DNA from: Ardenticatenaceae bacterium
GTDB lineage: Bacteria; Chloroflexota; Anaerolineae; Promineifilales; Promineifilaceae
NCBI GenBank assembly: GCA_020634215.1
Contig: JACKCD010000019.1
Coordinates: 36,195-100,194, forward strand
Direction: 5' to 3'
DNA: 64,000 bases
Below, piece after piece: positions 17,893-25,301 of the stretch (positions are counted from its first letter, which is position 1; each line of letters begins with the position of its first letter). Under the pieces are notes generated by a model. The model was given only the letters and a program-made list of their open reading frames with translations, was not told where the DNA came from and searched no databases. Position numbers and translations under genes: made by a program.

Positions 17893-19605
17893 ATGAGAAA
17901 TTTTCATTTGGTTTGTAGAAATTGCCAGACACAATTTCTATATACAAAACCGGTTGAAGGGTGTCCTGTTTGTAGCAGCACGCAGTTAGACGCTTGCTAT
18001 GATCTGTCTAGTCTACAAAAACAAAATGGAAATGGTTATCACTCCAAGTGGGTTGATCAATTAGCTGAGCGGGGAGCCACCATGTGGCGTTACCGCGAAC
18101 TGCTTCCAATCTGTAACGACGAAAACATTATTACATTAGGGGAAGGGTGGACACCGCTTCTTCGTGCCAAGAACTTGGGCCTCATGCTTGGCCACCCTAA
18201 TATTTATCTTAAAGACGAGCGCCAGGGGCCAACAAACTCATTTAAGGATCGTCAGGCAGCCGTAGCCGTGAGCGCGATGCAGGAGGCGGGAGTCAAAGAG
18301 GCGGTTGTTGCCTCAACAGGCAATGTTGCCATTGCCTACTCGGCTTACTGCACGCGGGCTGGCATAAAGCTGTGGGCGTTTGTAACCAATTCGATACCGG
18401 CCGAAAAGGTACGCGAAATTGCCATTTATGGCTCTGAAGTCATTATTGTGGCTAGTACCTATGATGATGCCAAAAAAGTGGCGGCCGATTTTGCCCATGA
18501 CAAGGGTTTCTTTTTGGATCGCGGCATTAAAAGTATTGCTGCCAAAGAGGCTATGAAAACGGTAGCCTTTGAGATTGCTGAGCAGCTTGGCACCCTACGC
18601 GCCGGTGGTGATCCTTCTATGCCAAATGGAAACCGCCACCCGTGGCAAACACCGGACTGGTTTATTCAGGCCGTTAGTGGTGGTATGGGGCCTGTGGGGG
18701 TGATGAAGGGGTTCCAAGAGTTGAAGGATCTGGGGCTGGTTGAAAAATTGCCTAAGCTGGCTTGTATTCAGGTCGCAGGCTGTGCTCCGATGGCTAATTC
18801 ATTTAAAAAAGGGTTGGCAGTTGCAGAAAATGTTGAGGAACCGGAGACAGATATTACAACATTGGCAACTGGGTTTCCTGGCGAGGCGTATCAGGTGCTG
18901 CGGCAGTTGATTTTGGAGCATGGTGGTACCATGGAAACGGTGACTGACCAAGAGGCGTTTAATGCCTTGCGAATGATGGCTAAGATGGATGGCATTTCGG
19001 TTGAGCCAGCAACGGCCGTTGCGTTTGCTGGTCTATTTAAACTCATCCGTGCCGGTGTGATCCGCCCCCATGAAACCGTGGTGGTCAACTGCTCTGGCCA
19101 TACTTTCCCCGTGGAGAAGCATATTGTTGGTGAAAACCAAATGCGGAATATGGTTCTCAACGAAGCCGAAGCCCATAAATTTGACCTGACAGACAGTGGC
19201 GATATTGTCACATCCCATGAAGATATTGACCAGCGCCAGAAGCATGTCGTCATTGTGGAGGACAATGAGGATTCGCTCAAACTGATTCGCCGCATCTTGC
19301 AATCTCACAGCGATTTGCATATAGATGAAGCGGCCGATGGAGTAATTGGCCTTGAAAAAATCAGGACAATTCAGCCAGATTTGGTATTATTGGATTTGAC
19401 CATGCCTGGCCTGGATGGTTTTTCTATTGTTGAGGCGATGAAAGGGGATAAGCATTTAAAAGATATTCCTGTTATTGTCATTACGGCTCGCGATCTTTCT
19501 GTTCTTGAGCGCAAGCGGTTAGATGGAAAAATTAAGGCGTTGCTTCAGAAGGGGTCGTTTATGATAACGGAGTTGGTTGAGGGTATCCAGCAGGCACTTC
19601 TTTAA
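17893..19605 (+). CDS. Threonine synthase-like PLP enzyme fused to a C-terminal receiver domain
   Basis: Residues 1-440 form a complete type II PLP enzyme of the threonine synthase class: an N-terminal zinc ribbon (Cys8, Cys11, Cys24, Cys27), PLP lysine Lys118 in TNSFKDRQA, phosphate-binding loop STGNVA (141-146) and the C-terminal NCSGHTFPVEKH. Residues 450-570 are a full receiver domain: acidic Glu456/Asp457 in VIVEDNEDS, phosphoacceptor Asp501 in LLDLTMPGLDG, Thr531 in VITARD, and Lys553. There is no stop or frameshift between the parts, so the fusion is read directly. The family reaction is O-phosphohomoserine to threonine; here phosphorylation may control activity or assembly. The gene follows the kinase gene by 17 bases. 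Whether it is the cell's only threonine synthase cannot be seen. Confidence 0.88.
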   Translation: MRNFHLVCRNCQTQFLYTKPVEGCPVCSSTQLDACYDLSSLQKQNGNGYHSKWVDQLAERGATMWRYRELLPICNDENIITLGEGWTPLLRAKNLGLMLGHPNIYLKDERQGPTNSFKDRQAAVAVSAMQEAGVKEAVVASTGNVAIAYSAYCTRAGIKLWAFVTNSIPAEKVREIAIYGSEVIIVASTYDDAKKVAADFAHDKGFFLDRGIKSIAAKEAMKTVAFEIAEQLGTLRAGGDPSMPNGNRHPWQTPDWFIQAVSGGMGPVGVMKGFQELKDLGLVEKLPKLACIQVAGCAPMANSFKKGLAVAENVEEPETDITTLATGFPGEAYQVLRQLILEHGGTMETVTDQEAFNALRMMAKMDGISVEPATAVAFAGLFKLIRAGVIRPHETVVVNCSGHTFPVEKHIVGENQMRNMVLNEAEAHKFDLTDSGDIVTSHEDIDQRQKHVVIVEDNEDSLKLIRRILQSHSDLHIDEAADGVIGLEKIRTIQPDLVLLDLTMPGLDGFSIVEAMKGDKHLKDIPVIVITARDLSVLERKRLDGKIKALLQKGSFMITELVEGIQQALL

Positions 19606-19772
19606 GACGTTTTGCAAGAAATAATGATTAAGCTTGCTAAATTAGCATACCAAACATTGGTGTGGATGTCATGTTGCGAGTAGTGGGTGAAATAATTTTA
19701 TACAAGGGATCATCTTGCTGTGTCGTTCCCCAAACGGTTTGAGAGCCAAGAGATGATTTCCATAAAAGGCAC

Positions 19773-21038
19773 TTGATTATCAATACTGTAGTTGAGTATA
19801 CACGGCCTGTCAAAATACTTTATATTGAAGACAACAACGCTAGTCGGTTGCTTGTTCAGCGTGTGTTGGGTAGCAAGGGATATGAGGTATATGTTGCCAA
19901 TGATGGGCTAGAAGGCATTACGATTGCTCGTGAGCAACAGCCACGGCTTATCCTGATGGATATTAATTTACCCAACATGGATGGCCGAGAGATTACGACG
20001 CGCCTACGCAGTATTCCTCATTTTGCGAATGTCCCCATTGTTGCTTTAACAGCAAATAACAGCCCTGGCAGCCGTGAACTTGCTTTGGCGGCCGGCTGCA
20101 CGGGCTTCCTGACTAAGCCAATCAACGTTTCGCAATTTCCCAAGCAAGTTGAAGATTTTTTGCAGGGGCGAATTGAGCCACTGAGTGAAACAGAGCGGGC
20201 ACAACATTTGCAACTTCATGCACAAAAACTGGTTGAGCGGTTAGAAAGCAAGGTGCGTGAGTTGGAAAATGTGAACAAGCGGTTGCGCGAACTGGATCAG
20301 ATGAAAAGTGATTTCATTGTCTTGGTTTCGCATGAACTACGAACGCCTTTAACTTTGATCAGTGGCTATTCTTACTTGCTTGAAGAAAATTTGAAGCGAG
20401 CAGAGAAGATAGTTGCGGTAGAGTCTTTAAGTAATGTTGCTGTTGGCCTAAATTTAGGTGTTGCCCGTATGCAAGAGGTCATTGATGAGATCATCAATTT
20501 TTCACGGGTGGCGGCCGGCATGTTGGATTTATCGTTTGGGCCAGTTTCCTTACAGGCATTGTTTAACGATATTGAGCAGGAATTTAGCAAAATATGTGAG
20601 AAACGGCATCTGTCTTTGCATATGGGTGATTTTTATCATTTGCCATTGATTGAGGGTGATGGGAATCAGTTGCGGCTGGCGTTTTCCAATTTGTTAAGCA
20701 ACGCCATAAAATTTACGCCTGATGGTGGCCACATTTATGTAGTTGGGCGTACTGTAGGCAATATTGTGGAAGTTTTGGTGCGGGATACGGGTATTGGGAT
20801 TCCTGCTGAAGAGCAAAGCCGAATTTTTGAACAGTTTTATGTGTTAGGCTCTATTGAGCACCATTCAACAAGCAAACATGCTTTTCAAGGTGGCGGGTTA
20901 GGGCTTGGGTTGGCAGTGGCAAAGGGTATTTTTGAAGCGCATAACGGCCGTATTTCTGTAGAAAGTGAACGCCGTGACCTGGATAATTTACCTGGCAGCA
21001 CCTTCCATATTTTCTTACCTATAAAAAGACAGCTTTAG
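19773..21038 (+). CDS. Receiver-histidine kinase hybrid
   Basis: A 421-residue protein with an N-terminal receiver (LYIEDNNASR, phosphoacceptor Asp63 in ILMDINLPNMDG, ALTANN, Lys in FLTKPINVSQFP), a coiled-coil linker (about 140-178), a HisKA domain (FIVLVSHELRTPLTL, His187) and a HATPase_c domain (FSNLLSNAIKFT, VRDTGIGIP, GGGLGLGLAVAKG). Such receiver-first kinases are usually switched by phosphorylation from another kinase. The start is read as TTG at 19773 because no in-frame ATG precedes the receiver. A 167-base gap separates it from the threonine-synthase fusion, so it may have its own promoter. Confidence 0.87.
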   Translation: MIINTVVEYTRPVKILYIEDNNASRLLVQRVLGSKGYEVYVANDGLEGITIAREQQPRLILMDINLPNMDGREITTRLRSIPHFANVPIVALTANNSPGSRELALAAGCTGFLTKPINVSQFPKQVEDFLQGRIEPLSETERAQHLQLHAQKLVERLESKVRELENVNKRLRELDQMKSDFIVLVSHELRTPLTLISGYSYLLEENLKRAEKIVAVESLSNVAVGLNLGVARMQEVIDEIINFSRVAAGMLDLSFGPVSLQALFNDIEQEFSKICEKRHLSLHMGDFYHLPLIEGDGNQLRLAFSNLLSNAIKFTPDGGHIYVVGRTVGNIVEVLVRDTGIGIPAEEQSRIFEQFYVLGSIEHHSTSKHAFQGGGLGLGLAVAKGIFEAHNGRISVESERRDLDNLPGSTFHIFLPIKRQL

Positions 21039-21370
21039 TTTCGCTTACTTTTGCTCCTTTCAAACCTTGTATGTAAAGTATATACAAATTTAGTCTCAAA
21101 TCTTTGTAAACAGTTGACAAAACTACGTATCTCAGGTAGTTTATCAGCCATAATGTTAATAGTACTTTGGTACTAGAATGTTTATTTTGTTTGTAACATT
21201 TCTATGCTAATGTGTATCTCATTGTAATTGAGAGCTATTAATTTGAGCAAGAGCAAGGACGAGACTATCTCAGGTAGTTGATTCAATTTATTATCTAACA
21301 CCTTGGGCTTAGGCAAACTGTGTCTAGGTTGTTTTATGCTTTTATGCAAGAAAAATATAGGAGTAAGAAT
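21039..21370. other. AT-rich intergenic region with a direct repeat
   Basis: No gene is seen in these 332 bases. TATCTCAGGTAGTT occurs at 21128-21141 and again at 21266-21279, 138 bases apart. A TTGACA hexamer lies at 21114-21119 but without a convincing -10 box. The repeats may be regulator sites for the transporter gene downstream. Confidence 0.5.
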
Positions 21371-22372
21371 ATGCCAGCGCAAACTAGCGAAACTACGCCT
21401 CTTTCATTGCCGCAAGCTGCAAGTACACAAGTAGGGACAAATAGTGTGAAAAGTCAAGCAACAAATTGGTACAAAGGATTACAATGGGCACTTTTATCAC
21501 CCTTGTTTCTTGGCACCATTCCAATTCTGGCAAAAATAGCTTATGCGGCTGGTGTCAATGTTTTCACAGTGGTTGCATTTCGGACTATTTTTGCAGCATC
21601 GCTGCTGTGGGTTGCCGTTTTTATTTTTCAACGAAAATATATTCATACATCTTCGCCGGCATTAGCCAGTAGCTTGTTTATCGGTGCCATTAATGGGATT
21701 GGTTCCATTTTCTTTTATGCTAGTCTTACCCGGATTGATGCGTCTCTTGGTCAATTAATTAACATCACTTATCTTGTTTTTGTTACCCTCTTTTTGCGTC
21801 TAAGTGGTCAGACCGTCTCTTTCATTACTTTGTTGCGTACGTTGCTTGCCATTACCGGGATATATATTTTGACCATTGGCGGTATTGGCTCACCAGATTG
21901 GATTGGTGTTGGGATGATGATGGTTGGAGCCATTATGTTTGCCATTCATTTGGTGATGAGCCAGCGGATTTTATATGAAACACCTGCACAAACTATGACA
22001 TTATATGCATTAACAGCTATGGCTATTGTGGTGACAATTGCCTGGTTTATTTTTCCGTCTGATTTGCGTCTTGTTTCGGTGGCAGGTTGGCGGGCGATTG
22101 TGTTGATGGGATTGGTGACGAGCATTTCGCGCTTAACGTTGTTCCTGGGTGTTAAGCATATGGGTAGTATGCAAACGGCCTTGTTGAATATTCTGGAGGT
22201 CGTGGTAAGTATTGTGTTGGCGATTGTTTTCTTAGGGGAAACGATGACGTTGACGCAGGTGTTGGGTGCGGTTGTGCTGTTGTCAAGCGTGCTGTTAGTG
22301 CGCTTTGAGCGTGGTGTTCCCCGTTTTGTGGACTGGTGGCGTTTTTTCTGGCGACTGCGTATTCCCCGTTAA
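21371..22372 (+). CDS. DMT-superfamily (EamA) transporter
   Basis: A 333-residue integral membrane protein with about ten hydrophobic segments in two EamA-like halves (first beginning GLQWALLSPLFLGTIPILAK, second around WIGVGMMMVGAIMFAIHL). The family exports or imports small metabolites such as amino acids or nucleotide sugars; the substrate cannot be predicted. The first ~45 residues are a hydrophilic Ser/Thr/Gln-rich tail. The ATG at 21371 is chosen because AGGAG at 21359-21363 has ideal spacing; a GTG at 21320 would add 17 residues. A strong hairpin terminator follows the gene. Confidence 0.88.
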   Translation: MPAQTSETTPLSLPQAASTQVGTNSVKSQATNWYKGLQWALLSPLFLGTIPILAKIAYAAGVNVFTVVAFRTIFAASLLWVAVFIFQRKYIHTSSPALASSLFIGAINGIGSIFFYASLTRIDASLGQLINITYLVFVTLFLRLSGQTVSFITLLRTLLAITGIYILTIGGIGSPDWIGVGMMMVGAIMFAIHLVMSQRILYETPAQTMTLYALTAMAIVVTIAWFIFPSDLRLVSVAGWRAIVLMGLVTSISRLTLFLGVKHMGSMQTALLNILEVVVSIVLAIVFLGETMTLTQVLGAVVLLSSVLLVRFERGVPRFVDWWRFFWRLRIPR

Positions 22373-22402
22373 CTGTTCGCTGAGCGAATTCAGCTTGTTT
22401 TA

Positions 22403-22434
22403 AAGCACCTGCTGTACTTTTGCAGCAGGTGCTT
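22403..22434 (+). terminator. Rho-independent terminator after the DMT gene
   Basis: A perfect 12-bp stem, AAGCACCTGCTG with CAGCAGGTGCTT, and an eight-base loop, followed by TTTGTTG. It lies 30 bases after the stop codon. Confidence 0.85.
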
Positions 22435-22517
22435 TTGTTGTTGGTGTCAACTGGTCTGGCCTGAGGGTATAATTAGACAAATCATAGTAACATTGTGAAG
22501 AAGGGTGAGAAACGTTT

Positions 22518-23513
22518 ATGCAAGTACATTTGTTTGAAGGAAAAGAGGCGTTTTCGGCGTTGGCGGAGACGTGGGATGAGGTGGCAATGGCGGGAATGAG
22601 TGATACGCCATTTCAAATGTGGGCGTATCAGCGGGCTTGGTGGGAGCATTTGCAGCCGGCCGGGGCGACATTGCATACGGTGGTGGCTTATGAGGATAAA
22701 CGGCCGTTTGCCATTGGTTGTTTCTATTTGGTTGACGGCGTGATCCACTTTAACGGCTGTTTGGAAGAAACCGACTACCTCGATTTAATTGCGGCTCCCC
22801 AAAATGCTGAAGCGGGGTGGACGGCCGTTTTTGAAGCTTTCCATAGTCCCGATTTTCCCCAATGGCACACACTTGATTTTTGCAACGTGCCTAGCGCTTC
22901 GCCGACCCGTACCATTCTGCCCAAGCTGGCAGCCAAATATGGCTACACATGGCAAGAATCGGTGCAAGAGGTGTGCCCCGTGATTAAGCTGTCCAACACT
23001 TTTGACGGCTATTTAGACGGGATTGACAGCAAACAGCGGCGCGAGATTAACCGTAAGCTGCGTCGGGCGCAGGCCAGTGGCGTGCGGCTGCGGGTGGTGG
23101 GGGCGGAAGATGATGTGAAAACGGCCGTTGATCAATTCCTGACGTTGCTTCAATCCAGCACCTTTGAAAAACGCGACTGGCTCAACGACGGTCGCCGCGC
23201 TCTTTTTTATGACGTGGCAGCAGCGGCGCAAAAAGCAAATACGCTCCAGCTTTTGTTTGTAGAAGTAAACGGCGAGCGGGCAGCGGCTTTGTTTAACTTT
23301 GACTATAAGGGTCGCATTTGGGTTTATAATTCGGGTTTGGAGCCAAATGCGTATGGGCCGCTGAGCCTAGGCGTGGTGTTAACGGCGATGGCGATTGAGT
23401 ATGCGATTGAAAACGGCTGTTCTGAGTTTGATTTTCTGCGCGGCAATGAAATTTACAAGTACCGCTTTGGCGCTCAGGACACCACCATTCACCGTCAGCA
23501 TATTACCAAGTAG
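22518..23513 (+). CDS. GNAT-fold acyltransferase (FemAB/CelD-like)
   Basis: A 331-residue protein of the acetyltransferase type seen in CelD/BioF2-like proteins: FQMWAYQRAWWEHLQP near the N-terminus and, in the second half, INRKLRRAQASGVRLRVV, FVEVNGERAAALFNFDYKGRIWVYNSGLEPN and a C-terminal DFLRGNEIYKYRFG, all typical of this family. Members transfer acyl or aminoacyl groups in envelope polysaccharide or peptidoglycan-type pathways; the substrate here is unknown. The upstream transporter is separated by a terminator, so it is probably a single-gene unit. It converges with the oxidoreductase gene. Confidence 0.82.
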   Translation: MQVHLFEGKEAFSALAETWDEVAMAGMSDTPFQMWAYQRAWWEHLQPAGATLHTVVAYEDKRPFAIGCFYLVDGVIHFNGCLEETDYLDLIAAPQNAEAGWTAVFEAFHSPDFPQWHTLDFCNVPSASPTRTILPKLAAKYGYTWQESVQEVCPVIKLSNTFDGYLDGIDSKQRREINRKLRRAQASGVRLRVVGAEDDVKTAVDQFLTLLQSSTFEKRDWLNDGRRALFYDVAAAAQKANTLQLLFVEVNGERAAALFNFDYKGRIWVYNSGLEPNAYGPLSLGVVLTAMAIEYAIENGCSEFDFLRGNEIYKYRFGAQDTTIHRQHITK

Positions 23514-23535
23514 CCAGCTACGGTTTGGGTTATAC

Positions 23536-23571
23536 GATGAAAAACGGCCGTTTTAACGGCCGTTTTTCATC
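23536..23571. terminator. Bidirectional hairpin made of two dispersed palindromes
   Basis: Two copies of the palindrome, AAAACGGCCGTTTT and AACGGCCGTTTTT, sit side by side between GATGA and TCATC. The 36 bases form an almost perfect inverted repeat in the 71-base gap between two convergent stop codons, with T-runs on both strands. This position fits a shared terminator. Confidence 0.7.
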
Positions 23572-23584
23572 TTTGTCTTGCAAG

Positions 23585-24595
23585 TCAGCCTACAAGTTTG
23601 CCCAGCTCGATTTGGATTTGTGTGGCTGCAGCCAGCCCCGACAAGGCTGCGCCTTCCACACGCGGCCCATTGAAAGCATCGCCAGCAAAAAGCAGGGGGG
23701 GCGTTCCCTGTGTCAGCAAAAACGGTGCTGGATGCACCGTTTCCGGTAGAGCATAGGGCCATTTGGTAAGCTGCGCTTGGCTGATGGTAGCTCCTGCGGC
23801 TAAAAATTGCGCCAACTCGGTTTGCATGAGTGTCAATACATCGTTAACGGCCGTTTGCCACAGTTCGCGGCTGGCAGCAGGGGAGGCATGGACGGTAATA
23901 AGCGTGGTGGGAGAAATTCCCTTGCGCTGGTTGTCAGCTAACCAGCTAAAGCGGTGGTTTGGCCGTTGTAAGGCTCCCGGTTCGGGCAAATGAACATCGC
24001 CTTCCACCCAGAACAGCCCGCAGAGGCAGGGAGCATAGCTGATTTGGTCAAGAGCCGCCTGGTCATCTGCGTGTAGCAATGTGTCGCCGTTTGCCAGCAG
24101 TGCCAGTGATTGTGGCACGGGCGGGGTTAGCAGCACGGTGCGGCTGTGGTAGGTGTGGTTGTGGCTGTCGGTGGCTTGCCAGAGGGTGGGGGAAACGGCC
24201 GTTAATCCCCACATCTCCACCCCCAATTCAACCTCCACCCCCTGCGCCAGCCAATTAGCAATCCCCGCCATGCCTGCCCGCCCCGCATAGCGTGGAAAGC
24301 CATCTACCGCCTGTTCCCCTAACAAGCTGCCGTCCGACCATCCCCGCGACCATTCAAATACCACTCCTTCGGCCAGCCATTGGTCTATAAACTGTTGGAA
24401 CTGCGGCGACCGTACCGTAAAAAATTGCGCCCCCAAATCAGCCAGCCCTGCGCCCATTGGCCGCGTTGCCAGCCGGCCGCCAACCACCACGCCTTTTTCC
24501 ACCACCCGCACCGCCAAACCCGCCCGCTGCAGCCGCCGCGCCGCCATCAGCCCGGCAATCCCCGCCCCAATAATGAGTATGTCGGTCGTTCCCAT
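23585..24595 (-). CDS. FAD-dependent oxidoreductase (renalase-like amine oxidase fold)
   Basis: A 336-residue protein with the N-terminal dinucleotide-binding motif DILIIGAGIAGLMAARRL, followed by VVEKGVVVGGRLATR and DLGAQFFTV, which is the renalase/NAD(P)-binding amine oxidoreductase arrangement. A C-terminal FAD-contact motif LLFAGDAFNGPRVEGAALSG is present. It is a soluble, probably cytosolic flavoprotein; bacterial renalase-like enzymes oxidise dihydro isomers of nicotinamide cofactors, but that activity is only inferred. The toxin gene ends 6 bases from its start, in the same direction and upstream of it, so cotranscription is possible. Confidence 0.85.
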   Translation of the reverse strand: MGTTDILIIGAGIAGLMAARRLQRAGLAVRVVEKGVVVGGRLATRPMGAGLADLGAQFFTVRSPQFQQFIDQWLAEGVVFEWSRGWSDGSLLGEQAVDGFPRYAGRAGMAGIANWLAQGVEVELGVEMWGLTAVSPTLWQATDSHNHTYHSRTVLLTPPVPQSLALLANGDTLLHADDQAALDQISYAPCLCGLFWVEGDVHLPEPGALQRPNHRFSWLADNQRKGISPTTLITVHASPAASRELWQTAVNDVLTLMQTELAQFLAAGATISQAQLTKWPYALPETVHPAPFLLTQGTPPLLFAGDAFNGPRVEGAALSGLAAATQIQIELGKLVG

Positions 24596-24601
24596 CAGAT
24601 C

Positions 24602-24949
24602 CTATAAACCTAAACAATACCGGGCGGCATCTTCAATTTTTTGCAAGGCCAGACCAGAAATCTTTCCGGCAGGGTTTTCTGGAAAGCGTTTGGCATCTAA
24701 TGAGCGAACCTGGAAGCATAAGAAAACAGTTTCGTGCGGTAGCCCAGTCTCACTAGCTTTGAGTCGAACGTTGGTAGAATAGTCACGGGATATATTTTGC
24801 CCATTTGTTCCAACAACGACGGTGACAACCAGGGGCAATTTGTTGATAGTATCAATGGATAAAACCAACACTGGGCGATGCCCCGCCTGCTCGCGCCCCG
24901 TTACGGGATTTAAATTGACAAAATAGATTTCGCCACGCTGGATTGTCAT
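24602..24949 (-). CDS. MazF/PemK-type toxin endoribonuclease
   Basis: A 115-residue protein with the MazF/PemK fold: RGEIYFVNLNPVTGREQAGHRPVLVLS at the start, VVVGTNGQN and SGLPHE-like TGLPHETVFLCFQVRSLD in the middle. Known family members cut mRNA at short motifs and are neutralised by the upstream antitoxin. Its ATG overlaps the last four bases of the antitoxin gene, so translation is probably coupled. The gene lies between ligA and the oxidoreductase, all on the minus strand. Confidence 0.9.
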   Translation of the reverse strand: MTIQRGEIYFVNLNPVTGREQAGHRPVLVLSIDTINKLPLVVTVVVGTNGQNISRDYSTNVRLKASETGLPHETVFLCFQVRSLDAKRFPENPAGKISGLALQKIEDAARYCLGL

Positions 24950-25293
24950 ATTTGATTATCTAGTCCATCAAGTTCTGTGAACGCAAAATCTTCTTCTATT
25001 TGCTCTAACTCGGCCCGGATTTCCGGATCATTTGCCATTTCAAGAAGCTCTCTTTCAATTTGGGACGATTCCCCAAAACGATTTTCGCGGATGCGGTGAA
25101 TAAGGCGTTCCATTAGCCAAAGTTGCTCATCCAAAGAAAGTCGGTTGATGTGATTTTCAATTTGGTTTAGTGCTAACATGTTCATGATCTGAACCTCTTC
25201 CAGTTCATCAAAGAATTCTGTAGAATCATGTGTATCCCAAAATTCGGATTCTTCTTGCTCATTGTGAAAAACAGGTATTTTTGACTTACTCAT
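24946..25293 (-). CDS. Composite antitoxin: CopG/BrnA-like N-terminus plus a second antitoxin module
   Basis: A 115-residue acidic protein directly upstream of the MazF toxin. Residues 5-35 (IPVFHNEQEESEFWD, THDSTEFFDELEEV) match the start of CopG-type antitoxins that normally pair with BrnT toxins. Residues 37-115 (NRLSLDEQLWLMERLIHRI, EMANDPEIRAEL, FAFTELDGL) look like a separate antitoxin module often found before MazF-type toxins. An internal ATG at 25185 has a good Shine-Dalgarno (GAGG) and could start the second module alone. Either a fusion or two overlapping translation products is possible. It starts 9 bases before ligA's stop side, in the same orientation. Confidence 0.75.
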   Translation of the reverse strand: MSKSKIPVFHNEQEESEFWDTHDSTEFFDELEEVQIMNMLALNQIENHINRLSLDEQLWLMERLIHRIRENRFGESSQIERELLEMANDPEIRAELEQIEEDFAFTELDGLDNQI

Positions 25294-25301
25294 AGCTCAT
25301 G

